From NCBI GenBank assembly GCA_958296195.1, contig OY282455.1, forward strand, positions 1,054,001 through 1,118,000: a stretch of DNA of 64,000 nt, given 5' to 3'. Every line of letters begins with the position of its first letter. Position 1 is the stretch's first letter. The notes under the pieces were generated by a model, which was given only the letters and a program-made list of their open reading frames with translations, did not search any database and had not been told where the DNA came from. The DNA comes from an uncultured Pseudomonadales bacterium (GTDB lineage Bacteria; Pseudomonadota; Gammaproteobacteria; Pseudomonadales; Azotimanducaceae). Position numbers and translations under genes: made by a program. Below are positions 55,902-64,000 of this stretch, one piece after another.

Positions 55902-56230
55902 AAACCATGCCTCCCGAGCCAGCATATTGCGCCAAGGGCCGGGACCGATCGCCCTGAACCAACTAACGCCGCCGCCCGCCGAATGGTCGTCAGCGACGAA
56001 ATCGATCCCCATGCCTCCAAGGGCTTCCTCTTGACGCAAGCGGCGGACACCGAGCGCCCAATGAGGAAACGGGAGGTGGTTAGCGTAGCGGTGGTAATGA
56101 TGAACGGATACATGGTTTGAAGGCGGTGTTGACTGCCCGGCGCCGAGAAAGTCTAATTCGGCCCATCCGTTGCGGGGCCTGCTACCCGATTGACTCACTT
56201 CTCAAAGCTCTTGCAAGGCGCGGAAGAATA
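55902..56230. other. 329-bp stretch without a supported gene
   Basis: Only weak frames are present. A minus-strand frame across the end of the ligase gene has a patch 'NHLPFPHWALGVRRLRQEEA', which may be a relic, but no start or stop supports it. It should contain the promoter of the restriction-modification pair. Confidence 0.4.
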
Positions 56231-56882
56231 GTGGCTGAATTGACAGTTGAATTGCTCAAGGCGGAGGCCAAGGCATTCGCTGATATTGAGTCTAGGCATG
56301 ATGAGCCTGTGCTCTACGGGGTAACGGATGGGAAGGCGGTGGGGACCTATCTTTGAGCACAAATTTCGCGCCCACCTCCGCGGCAGGTACGACTACCTAG
56401 AAGGGTCATCTGCTCAAGGCGTTGATTTCCCGGAACTCGGCGTGGACATGAAGGTCACCAGTGTCAAGCAGCCGCAGTCGTCCTGCCCCTACAAATCGGC
56501 AAGGCAGAAAATTTACGGGTTGGGCTATTCGTTGTTGATTTTTGTTTACGAAAAGCAAGACCATGCAACAACCTCCACCGGTCGCCTTGGCATTCAGCAT
56601 GTGATCTTCGTGGAAGCCAACAGGACCGCCGACTTTCAAATGACCACTGGAATCTCGGAAATTATCGAGAGGCAGGGCAACAAGGATGACCTAATCGCTT
56701 TCATGATGGATCGGATGTTGCCAGCAGATGATATTCAAGCATCCAACATTGCGGATGAAATTTTGGAACAGCCGCCTAATATCGGATATCTAACGGTATC
56801 AAATGCATTGCAGTGGCGCTTGCAATTCAGACGCGCTATTGACCAAGCAGATTTGATTCGTGGGATAGTCCGCGTAAAATGA
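56231..56882 (+). pseudogene. Type II restriction endonuclease with a frameshift
   Basis: GTG 56231 opens a helical N-terminus ending at 56356 with 'VTDGKAVGTYL' then a stop. The next frame begins in the same place and continues as 'EHKFRAHLRGRYDYLEGSSA' with the nuclease-like core 'GVDFPELGVDMKVTS' to 56882. Removing one T from CTTTGAG near 56354 restores a single protein of about 217 residues. The break is either a real loss or a sequencing error. The stop overlaps the methyltransferase start (ATGA). Confidence 0.75.
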
Positions 56883-58390
56883 CTGTCAATGTCAGCAGAA
56901 GGACGGTTGAGTTCGGCGACTTCCAAACGCCGCAGCATCTCGCCGATGCGATCTGCGACCTGATTGCACGCAGGGGTGTTGCACCTGCATCCGTACTCGA
57001 GCCTTCATGTGGCAGGGGCACCTTCTTGGTTGCTGCTATGAAGGCGTTTCCAAGCGCCATGGTGCGCGGATACGATTGCAATTCTTCGCATGCGGAGGCT
57101 GCGCGTCATCGAGTGTCCGCCTGCCCGTACGCCAGCGTCGCGAACGGGGACTTCTTTCAGCGCAATTGGGACACCGTGCTGGCGGAGCTTGCGGATCCCG
57201 TTCTTGTGCTTGGCAATCCGCCTTGGGTCACGAATGCGGCCATAGGGTCGCTGGGCGGGGCCAACCTGCCAAAAAAGTCCAATGTCGATGGGCTGCGTGG
57301 GATAGACGCCCTTACCGGCAGCGCCAACTTCGACATTTCCGAGTGGATGATTCGCGAGAACTTTCGTTGGCTAAAGGATAGAGGCGGGGCAATTGCGGTT
57401 CTCTGCAAGACCAGCGTGGCGCGCAAGGTGTTGGCGCGTGTTTGGGCGGAGGGCATTTCCATTGAAAGCGCAACCATCTATGGAATCGACTCAGGCCAGG
57501 AATTCGGCGTCTCGGTGGATGCTTGCCTGCTATTCGCCAGGGTTGGGCTATCCAACGCAGGAGTTTACGAATGCGACAGATATGATTCCTTAGATGCAAC
57601 TGAGCGGTCCTCAAGGTTCGGCATGAAGGACGGCATGTTGGTTTCCGATTCGGTGGCCTATGAACAACTAGGCTTTCTCCACACCAAAGGCTTGGGCGGC
57701 TGGCGCTCCGGGCTAAAGCACGATTGCAGCCAAATATTTGAGTTCTCGTCCATGAACGGAAATCTTGTAAATGGTTTGGGTGAGGAAGTGTCAATTGAAG
57801 CCGCAGCAATGTTTCCTCTCTTGAAGAGCTCCGATGTCGCTAGGCAGCGCCCACCGCGCAAGCATGTTCTGGTGCCGCATCGGTCCATGCCCGAATCGCC
57901 GCTAGAACTTCGCCGCACCGCACCCAATGCTTGGCGATACTTAGTCTCCCATCAGGAAATAGTGGCGCGACGTGCTAGCCTGATATACAAAAAAAGACCC
58001 CCGTTTTCGATCTTCGGCATAGGTCCATACTCTTTCTCGCCGTGGAAAGTTGCCATAGCTGGACTCTACAAGGAGCTTCGTTTCAATAAGGTCGGCCCAA
58101 TTGAAGGCCAACCTGTATTGTTTGACGACACCTGCTATTTCTTTCCCTGCGAAACGGAGGAGGAGTGCAACCTACTTCTGCACATGGTGTCTTCTCCACC
58201 CGCCCTTGGTTTTTGGTCCTCGCTGGTGTTTTGGGACGCTAAGCGCCCCGTAACCGCGAGGCTCCTTAACCAACTCAATCTGGCGGCGCTGGCCCGCCAT
58301 TTGGGGATTTGGGGAAATCCAACCGCCAAGCAGCTAGCGGCAAAGCAGACACAACAAAATCCACGCTTAGGACAGCCGGCCTTGCTGTAG
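56879..58390 (+). CDS. Type II N6-adenine DNA methyltransferase
   Basis: 503 residues. The SAM-binding motif I is 'LEPSCGRGTFL' (40-50), the catalytic motif IV NPPW (113-116), and a C-terminal target-recognition part follows. This order fits a gamma-type type II methyltransferase. Its ATG overlaps the endonuclease stop, so the two formed one R-M operon. With the nuclease broken it may now act alone. Base composition is lower in GC than the flanking metabolic genes. Confidence 0.88.
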   Translation: MTVNVSRRTVEFGDFQTPQHLADAICDLIARRGVAPASVLEPSCGRGTFLVAAMKAFPSAMVRGYDCNSSHAEAARHRVSACPYASVANGDFFQRNWDTVLAELADPVLVLGNPPWVTNAAIGSLGGANLPKKSNVDGLRGIDALTGSANFDISEWMIRENFRWLKDRGGAIAVLCKTSVARKVLARVWAEGISIESATIYGIDSGQEFGVSVDACLLFARVGLSNAGVYECDRYDSLDATERSSRFGMKDGMLVSDSVAYEQLGFLHTKGLGGWRSGLKHDCSQIFEFSSMNGNLVNGLGEEVSIEAAAMFPLLKSSDVARQRPPRKHVLVPHRSMPESPLELRRTAPNAWRYLVSHQEIVARRASLIYKKRPPFSIFGIGPYSFSPWKVAIAGLYKELRFNKVGPIEGQPVLFDDTCYFFPCETEEECNLLLHMVSSPPALGFWSSLVFWDAKRPVTARLLNQLNLAALARHLGIWGNPTAKQLAAKQTQQNPRLGQPALL

Positions 58391-58447
58391 CATTATGGGA
58401 TCTGCCTATAGGCACTCTATGGTAAGAGGTGGTGCAAAGTTGGGCGA

Positions 58448-59947
58448 TTGGGCTATCGACCTTTCGCCGCTGCAAGCATAGCAAAGGTCGTGGTTGACCA
58501 AGCATGGCTGTGCGCTGCGGACGCGCAGCAGTTGAGCGGAGCGTTTGCGGAGGGCGCTGTTCTACCCACGGATGTGTTGAGGGCCTGCTTGGCGCGGATC
58601 GAGCAGTGCGACGCCCAGCTTGGCGTCTGCAACCATCGTCTGGAATTGCCCGGATTGCTTGAGGCGGCCCAAGCCGCTGCCGAACGCTGGCGCGAGGGGG
58701 CGCCGCTTTCGCCGTTGGACGGCATTCCGTTTGGGGTGAAGGCCAACATCGCCGTGGCCGGCCAGCCTTGGCATGGGGGCATCCGGGCATTTCGAGAGCG
58801 CCTTGCGGTGGAGGACGCCGCTTGCGTGGTCCGGCTGCGGGCCGCCGGCATGATTCCGATGGCCATATTCAACATGCATGAAGGGGCGCTGGGCGAAACC
58901 TCGAACAATCCAGCCTTTCGGACAACCCGCAATCCGCATGACCCAACCCGGATCCCCGGCGGTTCATCCGGCGGCAGCGCCGCGGCGGTGGCGGCCGGCA
59001 TGGTGCCCGTGGCCTTGGGGACCGACAATTTGGGTTCCGTGCGGCTGCCGTCCGCCCTTTGCGGCGTGGTGGGCTTCAAGCCCGCCCAGGGCGAGGTTTC
59101 GGTGGATGGCGTCATGCCCCTGTCTCCCCGCCTGGACCATGTGGGGGTACATGCCCGCAGCGTTGCCGATGTCATCCAAGTGATGGCTCTGCTTGCCTCT
59201 CAGCCAAGCAAGCAAACTCTTGGCCTAGGCGTGGCGGCCGGCGAACGTGTGGATGGCGGTGCCTCAAGCCCCAAGGCTCGGAAAGCGGCAAGCGCGGCGC
59301 GAACCGGCTTGGCGGAGGTCGGCGGCAATAGTTCTTCGCCCACGGGCATTGGGCCTAAGTCGGGTGGTGGCGCCCGTTTTCTGCGCTGGCGCCTCGGCCC
59401 CCAACTGCGCTTTGACGAGCCGATTGCCGAAGCCTTCTCGCGGCTGCTGCAGCAACGGGCCGCCACCGAAGTTCTGGATTGGTCGGACGCGGACCTCTCC
59501 GCCCTGCGCCGCGCTGGCCTGCTGATTTGCGAAAGGGACGCGGCGCACTGCTACGCAACCGCCTTGCGCAGGCATCCCGACGGTTTCAGCGAGACGTTGC
59601 GGGGCTTGCTTGCCTGGGGCGCTGCACAACCCCAGAAGAAGGTGCTTCAAGCGGAGAGCCGGCTGGCCCAAGCGAGACAGCGTTTGCGCCATGATCTGGC
59701 CGGATCTGTGCTGCTCAGCCCGACCACCGCCCATCTTGCGCCTCGGTGCGATGCCGTCCCGCCGACCACGCTGGCCGACTTGACGACGCCGGCGGCCATT
59801 GCCGGGATTCCATCCATTTCTTTGCCCCTAGGCAGGGCGGCTGGCGGGCTGCCGATGGGCTTGCAGATCAGTGGTCTCGACAGCAGCGAGGTGCTGAGCG
59901 CTGCGCAGGGCATTTTCCCTGGCGCCGCCGAAATCGCCGACGCTTAG
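58448..59947 (+). CDS. Amidase signature family enzyme
   Basis: About 499 residues. The Ser-Ser-Lys triad is visible: K98 (FGVKANI), the Ser pair in PGGSSGGSA (173-174) and nucleophile S197 (TDNLGSVRLP). It hydrolyses amides. The start is uncertain: TTG 58448 gives the length above, and GTG 58490 is shorter and fits the usual N-terminus. It ends tail to tail with the aldo/keto reductase (4-bp overlap). An Ala/Gly-rich insert lies at about 260-305. Confidence 0.88.
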   Translation: MGYRPFAAASIAKVVVDQAWLCAADAQQLSGAFAEGAVLPTDVLRACLARIEQCDAQLGVCNHRLELPGLLEAAQAAAERWREGAPLSPLDGIPFGVKANIAVAGQPWHGGIRAFRERLAVEDAACVVRLRAAGMIPMAIFNMHEGALGETSNNPAFRTTRNPHDPTRIPGGSSGGSAAAVAAGMVPVALGTDNLGSVRLPSALCGVVGFKPAQGEVSVDGVMPLSPRLDHVGVHARSVADVIQVMALLASQPSKQTLGLGVAAGERVDGGASSPKARKAASAARTGLAEVGGNSSSPTGIGPKSGGGARFLRWRLGPQLRFDEPIAEAFSRLLQQRAATEVLDWSDADLSALRRAGLLICERDAAHCYATALRRHPDGFSETLRGLLAWGAAQPQKKVLQAESRLAQARQRLRHDLAGSVLLSPTTAHLAPRCDAVPPTTLADLTTPAAIAGIPSISLPLGRAAGGLPMGLQISGLDSSEVLSAAQGIFPGAAEIADA

Positions 59948-60948
59948 CTTTCATGGACCTCAAAATCAAAGCACTCGGTGTCGATCGTCCTTTGCGCGGC
60001 GTCTGGATAGCGGTTGCCGGCGATGGCGGACGGCTCATAGATCGCGGAGAACGCCGCAATGGCGTCCGCCGGGACCTGCAGCGCCGGCGTCTCAAAATTT
60101 TGCTTTAGGTGCTGGAGTTTCGTGGTTCCGGGAATGGCGAGAACATGGTCGCCTTGCGCCAATACCCAAGCTAGGGCCAGTTGCGGCAAACCGCAACCCG
60201 CGTCCTTGGCGAGTTGCGAGGCGCGCTCCCTAAGCTCCAAGTTTCTGGTGAAGTTGCCAGCGGCGAAGCGCGGCATGGTTCTGCGCAAGTCCTTTTCATG
60301 GAATGCCTCGGGATTGAGCGCTTGGTCGCCAAAATACCCCCGGGCCACCGGGCTGAAGGCGACGAAGGCGATGCCCAGCTCTGCGCAGGCTTTGAGCACC
60401 CCGAGTTCCGGGTTGCGGGTCCAGGGGGAGTATTCGGACTGAACAGCCGCCACCGGATGGGTGGCGTGGGCGCGGCGCAAGGTTGCCGCCGACATCTCCG
60501 AGACGCCGATGTTGAGAACTTTGCCTTCCCGCACCAAGTCCGCCAAGGCGCCGATGGAATCTTCGATGGGGACCTTCCGGTCCAGTCGGTGCATGTAGTA
60601 GAGATCGATGCGGTCCGTCCCCAAGCGGCTCAAGCTGTCTTCGCAATGCTGCTTGATGACCTCCGGCCGGCCGTTCAACGCCCGCTTGCCATCGACGAAG
60701 CCGAGCACACACTTGCTGGCTAGGAAGTAGTCGTCCCGCCGGTGGCCCAGGGCTTGGCCGATCAACCTTTCGTTGTTGCCGTCGCCGTACAGGGACGCCG
60801 TGTCGAAAAAGTCATAGCCGATGTCCAGCGCCTGCTGGAGCAGCTTTGCGGCCTCGTCGGTCGGCAGGGCGGGGCCGTAGGCATGGCTGACGTTCATGCA
60901 GCCCAATCCAACGGCGTGGAGATGGGCGGAGCCGAGCGGTCTCTGCAT
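59944..60948 (-). CDS. Aldo/keto reductase
   Basis: 334 residues with the AKR TIM-barrel. Catalytic set Asp-Tyr-Lys-His: 'FFDTASLYGDGNNERLIG' (Asp and Tyr), 'FLASKCV' (Lys) and 'LYYMHRLD' (His). It reduces aldehydes or ketones with NADPH. ATG 60948 gives the family start (QRPLGSAHLHAVGLGCMN). An ATG in frame at 60987 would add 13 residues. Confidence 0.92.
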   Translation of the reverse strand: MQRPLGSAHLHAVGLGCMNVSHAYGPALPTDEAAKLLQQALDIGYDFFDTASLYGDGNNERLIGQALGHRRDDYFLASKCVLGFVDGKRALNGRPEVIKQHCEDSLSRLGTDRIDLYYMHRLDRKVPIEDSIGALADLVREGKVLNIGVSEMSAATLRRAHATHPVAAVQSEYSPWTRNPELGVLKACAELGIAFVAFSPVARGYFGDQALNPEAFHEKDLRRTMPRFAAGNFTRNLELRERASQLAKDAGCGLPQLALAWVLAQGDHVLAIPGTTKLQHLKQNFETPALQVPADAIAAFSAIYEPSAIAGNRYPDAAQRTIDTECFDFEVHES

Positions 60949-61174
60949 GGCTTTTCCAATCGATGAGCTTGCGTGGAATGATAGCAAAGGGGGATGGATG
61001 CCTTGGTTTGGTTGGGCTACGGCCCATGCACCCGAAAGGTTGCGCCTGACTAACGGCTACAGCAATGGCTCAAGTCCAGGGCTGTAGCCTGTCTCAAGCG
61101 AGCGCCGCCGCCGCGATGGATTTGGCCGGTTGTTTGCATTACACTCGCCGCAAATCCGCAGACTGGCAAAGGTC

Positions 61175-61675
61175 ATGCCGAACCAGACCTTCACCGATGC
61201 CTGCCTCGCCAACAACGCCCGCTACGCGGACGGGTTTGACGCAGGCGGCTTGCCCCTAGCGCCCAAGGGCAAGGCGGCGGTGATTGCTTGCATGGACGCC
61301 CGCATGGACGTCGGGCGGCTGCTGGGCCTCACGGAGGGGGACGCCCATGTGATCCGCAACGCCGGCGGCGTGGTCACCGACGATGCGCTGCGCTCCTTGA
61401 TCATCTCCCAAAGGTTGTTGGGCACGGAGGCGATCATCCTCATCCACCATACGGATTGCGGCATGATGAAGTTTCGGGATGATGACCTGAAGGCCGCCAT
61501 CGAAGCGGACACCGGCATCCGCCCCGCCTTTGCGCTGGAAGCCTTTGCAGACTTGGAGGCCGATGTGCGCCAGTCCGTTCGGCGCATCAAGGCTTGTCCG
61601 TTCATTCCGGTGCGGGACCAGGTGCGCGGCTTCGTCTATGAAGTCGAGACCGGCCGCTTGAACGAGGTGGTCTGA
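61175..61675 (+). CDS. Beta-carbonic anhydrase
   Basis: 166 residues. Zn ligands C39 (IACMDAR), H92 and C95 (HHTDCG), with the D41/R43 dyad and 'HVIRNAGG'. It belongs to the short beta-CA branch and interconverts CO2 and bicarbonate. ATG 61175 was chosen; a longer frame to 61130 adds no conserved residues. It is 2 bp before the Coq4-family gene, so the two are coupled. Confidence 0.92.
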   Translation: MPNQTFTDACLANNARYADGFDAGGLPLAPKGKAAVIACMDARMDVGRLLGLTEGDAHVIRNAGGVVTDDALRSLIISQRLLGTEAIILIHHTDCGMMKFRDDDLKAAIEADTGIRPAFALEAFADLEADVRQSVRRIKACPFIPVRDQVRGFVYEVETGRLNEVV

Positions 61676-61677
61676 GC

Positions 61678-62400
61678 ATGGGCGCCGCCAACAACGGCGC
61701 CGCCCGGATGCGGCCGCTGGTCGCGCTGCGGGCGTTGCGGCGGCTGATCGCGGACCCGGAGGACACGGCAAGGGTTTTTGAGATCATCCACGCCATGGCC
61801 GGTCCAGCGCTGCGGCGCGCCCTGCGCCGGTTCAAGCAAACGGCGGCAGGGCGGCGGGCGCTCGCCGAAAGGAGCAGCCTGCTCCAAACCCTGCGTGACC
61901 GGGAAACCTTGGCCGCCATGCCGGCCGGCACCCTTGGCCGCGCCTATTTTGAATTTGTTTACGGCGAATCGCTGTCCGCCGACGGCTTGGTGTCCGCCAG
62001 CATGGACAGCGACGTGTACAGCTTTGACGATCCCGAACTCAATTGGTTCGGCAAGCGCCTGCGCGACCAACACGATCTCTGGCACACGCTGACCCAGTAT
62101 GGGCGCGACCCGTTCGGCGAGGCCTGCCTGCTGGCGTTCACTTACGCGCAGGGCCGCAACCGCGGCATCGGCCTGATCGCCATCGCCGCCGGTTGGAAGC
62201 TAAGCCAAGAAATCGGCAGCGGCGTCTTCAAGGCTATGTGGCAAGCCTATCGGGCTGGCCAGCGGGCAAGCTGGTTGCCGGGGCAGGATTGGGACAGCTT
62301 GCTGCCCCTGCCGCTGTCGGAAATGCGCCGTCTGCTGCTGATTCAACCGCCGTCCGCATACTTCGCCATGCGCCCCGCGCCCGCCGCCCAACCCGCTTGA
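61678..62400 (+). CDS. Coq4 family ubiquinone-biosynthesis-like protein
   Basis: 240 residues with the Coq4 signature HDLWHTLTQYGRDPFGE, where HDxxH binds metal, and a helical fold around it. In yeast, Coq4 removes the C1 carboxyl during ubiquinone synthesis and organises the complex; bacterial members are less well understood. It starts 2 bp after the carbonic anhydrase stop. Confidence 0.85.
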   Translation: MGAANNGAARMRPLVALRALRRLIADPEDTARVFEIIHAMAGPALRRALRRFKQTAAGRRALAERSSLLQTLRDRETLAAMPAGTLGRAYFEFVYGESLSADGLVSASMDSDVYSFDDPELNWFGKRLRDQHDLWHTLTQYGRDPFGEACLLAFTYAQGRNRGIGLIAIAAGWKLSQEIGSGVFKAMWQAYRAGQRASWLPGQDWDSLLPLPLSEMRRLLLIQPPSAYFAMRPAPAAQPA

Positions 62401-62524
62401 ATCGGTTTAAGGCTGGCGGACTGCAGTTCGCCGGATTACCCGATCTGAAGTGTTTGCACCGTTTTGGTGCGGGCTTGACGCCCAGATGCGAAGTTGCCAA
62501 AGTAACGCCTATTTAGAGGGGGAA

Positions 62525-64000
62525 ATGAACATGTTGGCTAAGAAATTCCGTTGCCGGCTGGCGGTGACGCCGCTCTTTGCCGCGGCCATCTACGCGCTGC
62601 AGGCGGCAGCGCCGGCTTGGGGGGCGGCGGTCGCTACGGAAGGACCGATGATGATGGAGGAGATCATCGTAACGGCCCGCAAGCGGGCGGAGAGCGTCCA
62701 AGACGTGCCAGCCGCGGTGAGCGCCTTCAGCGCTAATGATCTTCAGGAGCGCGGCGTGGAGAACATCACGGAAATCGCCCGCCAGACGCCGAACATCACC
62801 ATCAACGAAACCAGTGGCCTGGTCGCCGGCGCGGTGCAGGTGTTCATTCGCGGCATCGGCAACGACCCTGGTTTTGACCAAGGCGTGGGCATTTACGTGG
62901 ATGACGTTTACCTCAACCGCACGTCGGGCGCGTTGCTGGAGGTTTACGACGTGCAGCGCATTGAGGTGCTCAAGGGGCCGCAAGGCCACCTGTACGGGCG
63001 CAACACCATCGGCGGCGCGTTGAAGTACGTCAGCCACGAACCGGACGGCGAGCCCCGCGGCGCGCTCGAGGCCAAGGTGGGCAGCGACAGCCTGCGCAAG
63101 TTCAAGGCCAGCTTCTCCGGTCCCTTGGCGGAGGACCGGTTGTTCGGTGGCTTGGCCGTTTCCGCCACGGACCGCGACGGCTACCAAACCAACCGGTTTG
63201 ATGGTGGGGAGTGGGGTGCCGCGGACACCATGGCGGCCCGGGCTTCACTGATTTGGGATGCCTCGGATGCCCTTAGGATCAAGCTGGTTGGCGATTACTT
63301 CAAGGACGATTCCGCCCCGCTCATCCCCAAGCGGGTGGCCGTGCAGCGGGGCGGACCGGCCGGTCTCGGCGCCTTTGAGGCGCTGATGAGCACCGCCAAC
63401 CTGTTCGTGCCGGGCGCCGGCTTTCTGGCGCCGGGGCAGACGCTCGACGCCGCCATTGATCCCGATTTGGACAGCGTGAACACCGCATTCCTTGAGGACG
63501 GCTACAACGAATTCAAGATCAAGTCCCAGGGCCTCGCTTTGACGGCGGATTGGGAGCTCAACGAGGCTTGGTCGCTGAAGTCGATCACCGCTTCCCGCTG
63601 GCTCGACAACAACACGCCCTACGACTTTGACGGCTCGGATCAGCTGTTCATCAACACTCTGATACGAGCCGAAGCCCAGGACTTCAGCGAAGAGCTGCAG
63701 CTGAACTACGCCGGCGACGACCTCAATGGCGTGTTCGGTTTCTACTATCTGAACGGGGAGCAGGACTGGCCCACTCTGACCACCCAAAGTCCACTCCTGC
63801 GCCTGACCACTTCCCATGTGAAGGACATGTCCAAGGACGAGCGCAAGATCAAGTCCCTGTCCTTCTACGCCAACCTCGACTGGGACTTAAGCGAGCAATG
63901 GCAGCTGTCCTTCGGCGGCCGGTACACTCGGGACGAGAAGACGCTGGACCAGGTGGCGACGGTCACTCTGACCCAGCATGTGGCCGCCTTCGTCAACCTG
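62525..64000 (+). CDS. TonB-dependent receptor (partial, runs off the window)
   Basis: The first 492 codons of an outer-membrane receptor: signal peptide (about 1-34), TonB box region 'MEEIIVTARKRAESVQDVP', plug domain ('NITEIARQTPNITINE', 'VQVFIRGIGN', 'DVQRIEVLKGPQGHLYGRNT') and the start of the barrel. The ligand is not evident. The start ATG 62525 has GAGGGGG very close, and ATG 62531 gives better spacing. Confidence 0.93.
   Translation, partial: MNMLAKKFRCRLAVTPLFAAAIYALQAAAPAWGAAVATEGPMMMEEIIVTARKRAESVQDVPAAVSAFSANDLQERGVENITEIARQTPNITINETSGLVAGAVQVFIRGIGNDPGFDQGVGIYVDDVYLNRTSGALLEVYDVQRIEVLKGPQGHLYGRNTIGGALKYVSHEPDGEPRGALEAKVGSDSLRKFKASFSGPLAEDRLFGGLAVSATDRDGYQTNRFDGGEWGAADTMAARASLIWDASDALRIKLVGDYFKDDSAPLIPKRVAVQRGGPAGLGAFEALMSTANLFVPGAGFLAPGQTLDAAIDPDLDSVNTAFLEDGYNEFKIKSQGLALTADWELNEAWSLKSITASRWLDNNTPYDFDGSDQLFINTLIRAEAQDFSEELQLNYAGDDLNGVFGFYYLNGEQDWPTLTTQSPLLRLTTSHVKDMSKDERKIKSLSFYANLDWDLSEQWQLSFGGRYTRDEKTLDQVATVTLTQHVAAFVNL

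Noticed and set aside
52972-55935. Shared 15-mer GCATATTGCGCCAAG at about 52972 and 55921
   Set aside because: One shared 15-mer is expected by chance in 64 kb, and the flanks do not match.
55818-56198. Minus-strand frame overlapping the PaaK-like gene end
   Set aside because: It mostly runs antisense to a real gene; the small patch outside has no start or recognised homology.

Overview
The window is a high-GC chromosomal segment of a proteobacterium, most likely a gammaproteobacterium. The evidence is a FabY-type ketoacyl synthase, an AroF/G/H-type DAHP synthase, a psi-subunit (HolD)-like gene two genes from prfC as in Escherichia coli, a Coq4-family protein and a TonB-dependent receptor. 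Many genes handle CoA esters, nitriles or amides: two CaiB/BaiF transferases, an acyl-CoA dehydrogenase, TesB, a nitrilase-family protein, an amidase and an isochorismatase-like hydrolase. The genus cannot be named from sequence alone. No tRNA, rRNA, CRISPR array or replication origin was seen.

Layout. 1-9 kb: a tandem CoA-transferase, an LLM flavin monooxygenase, a queuosine-precursor-type transporter, an SDR, a QueD/PTPS-like enzyme, a HAD hydrolase coupled to a bacterial cereblon-type (CULT) protein, TesB and a CBS-pair protein. 8.7-14.5 kb: a di-haem peroxidase, then a decayed type I restriction locus (hsdM and hsdR remnants) with an intact DUF4062/HATPase gene and an M48-like metallopeptidase, then two small exported proteins. 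14.6-21.8 kb: housekeeping genes (fabY, sirB1-like, prfC, holD-like, aroG-type, parvulin-like PPIase). 21.9-30.8 kb: membrane proteins, an MFS/GST operon, and a same-strand run of nitrilase-like, bilin-reductase-like, acyl-CoA dehydrogenase and cysteine hydrolase genes.

30.9-50.5 kb is an accessory island, mixed in base composition and full of broken genes. It holds a PLD-like/membrane gene pair, a coiled-coil PD-(D/E)xK nuclease facing a PHP-SMC-like ATPase/Schlafen-like ATPase operon, an IS21 remnant that joins two truncated genes (DUF4143 ATPase and HEPN), a formylglycine-generating-enzyme-fold protein with a degraded partial copy next to ankyrin and LRR debris, a Fic protein, two translationally coupled AAA/STAND ATPases with palindromes at the start, and a vapB gene with a wrecked vapC. 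50.6-56 kb: a possible second catabolic cluster (polysaccharide-deacetylase-like, CoA-transferase, MmgE/PrpD, PaaK-like ligase). 56.2-58.4 kb: a type II restriction-modification pair whose nuclease carries a frameshift. 58.4-64 kb: amidase, aldo/keto reductase, beta-carbonic anhydrase with Coq4, and the start of a TonB-dependent receptor cut by the window edge.

The best candidates for an undescribed system are the convergent nuclease / PHP-SMC / Schlafen-like ATPase cassette (33.5-39.0 kb) and the coupled two-ATPase operon (46.3-50.0 kb). Calling either one anti-phage is inference from domains and location.
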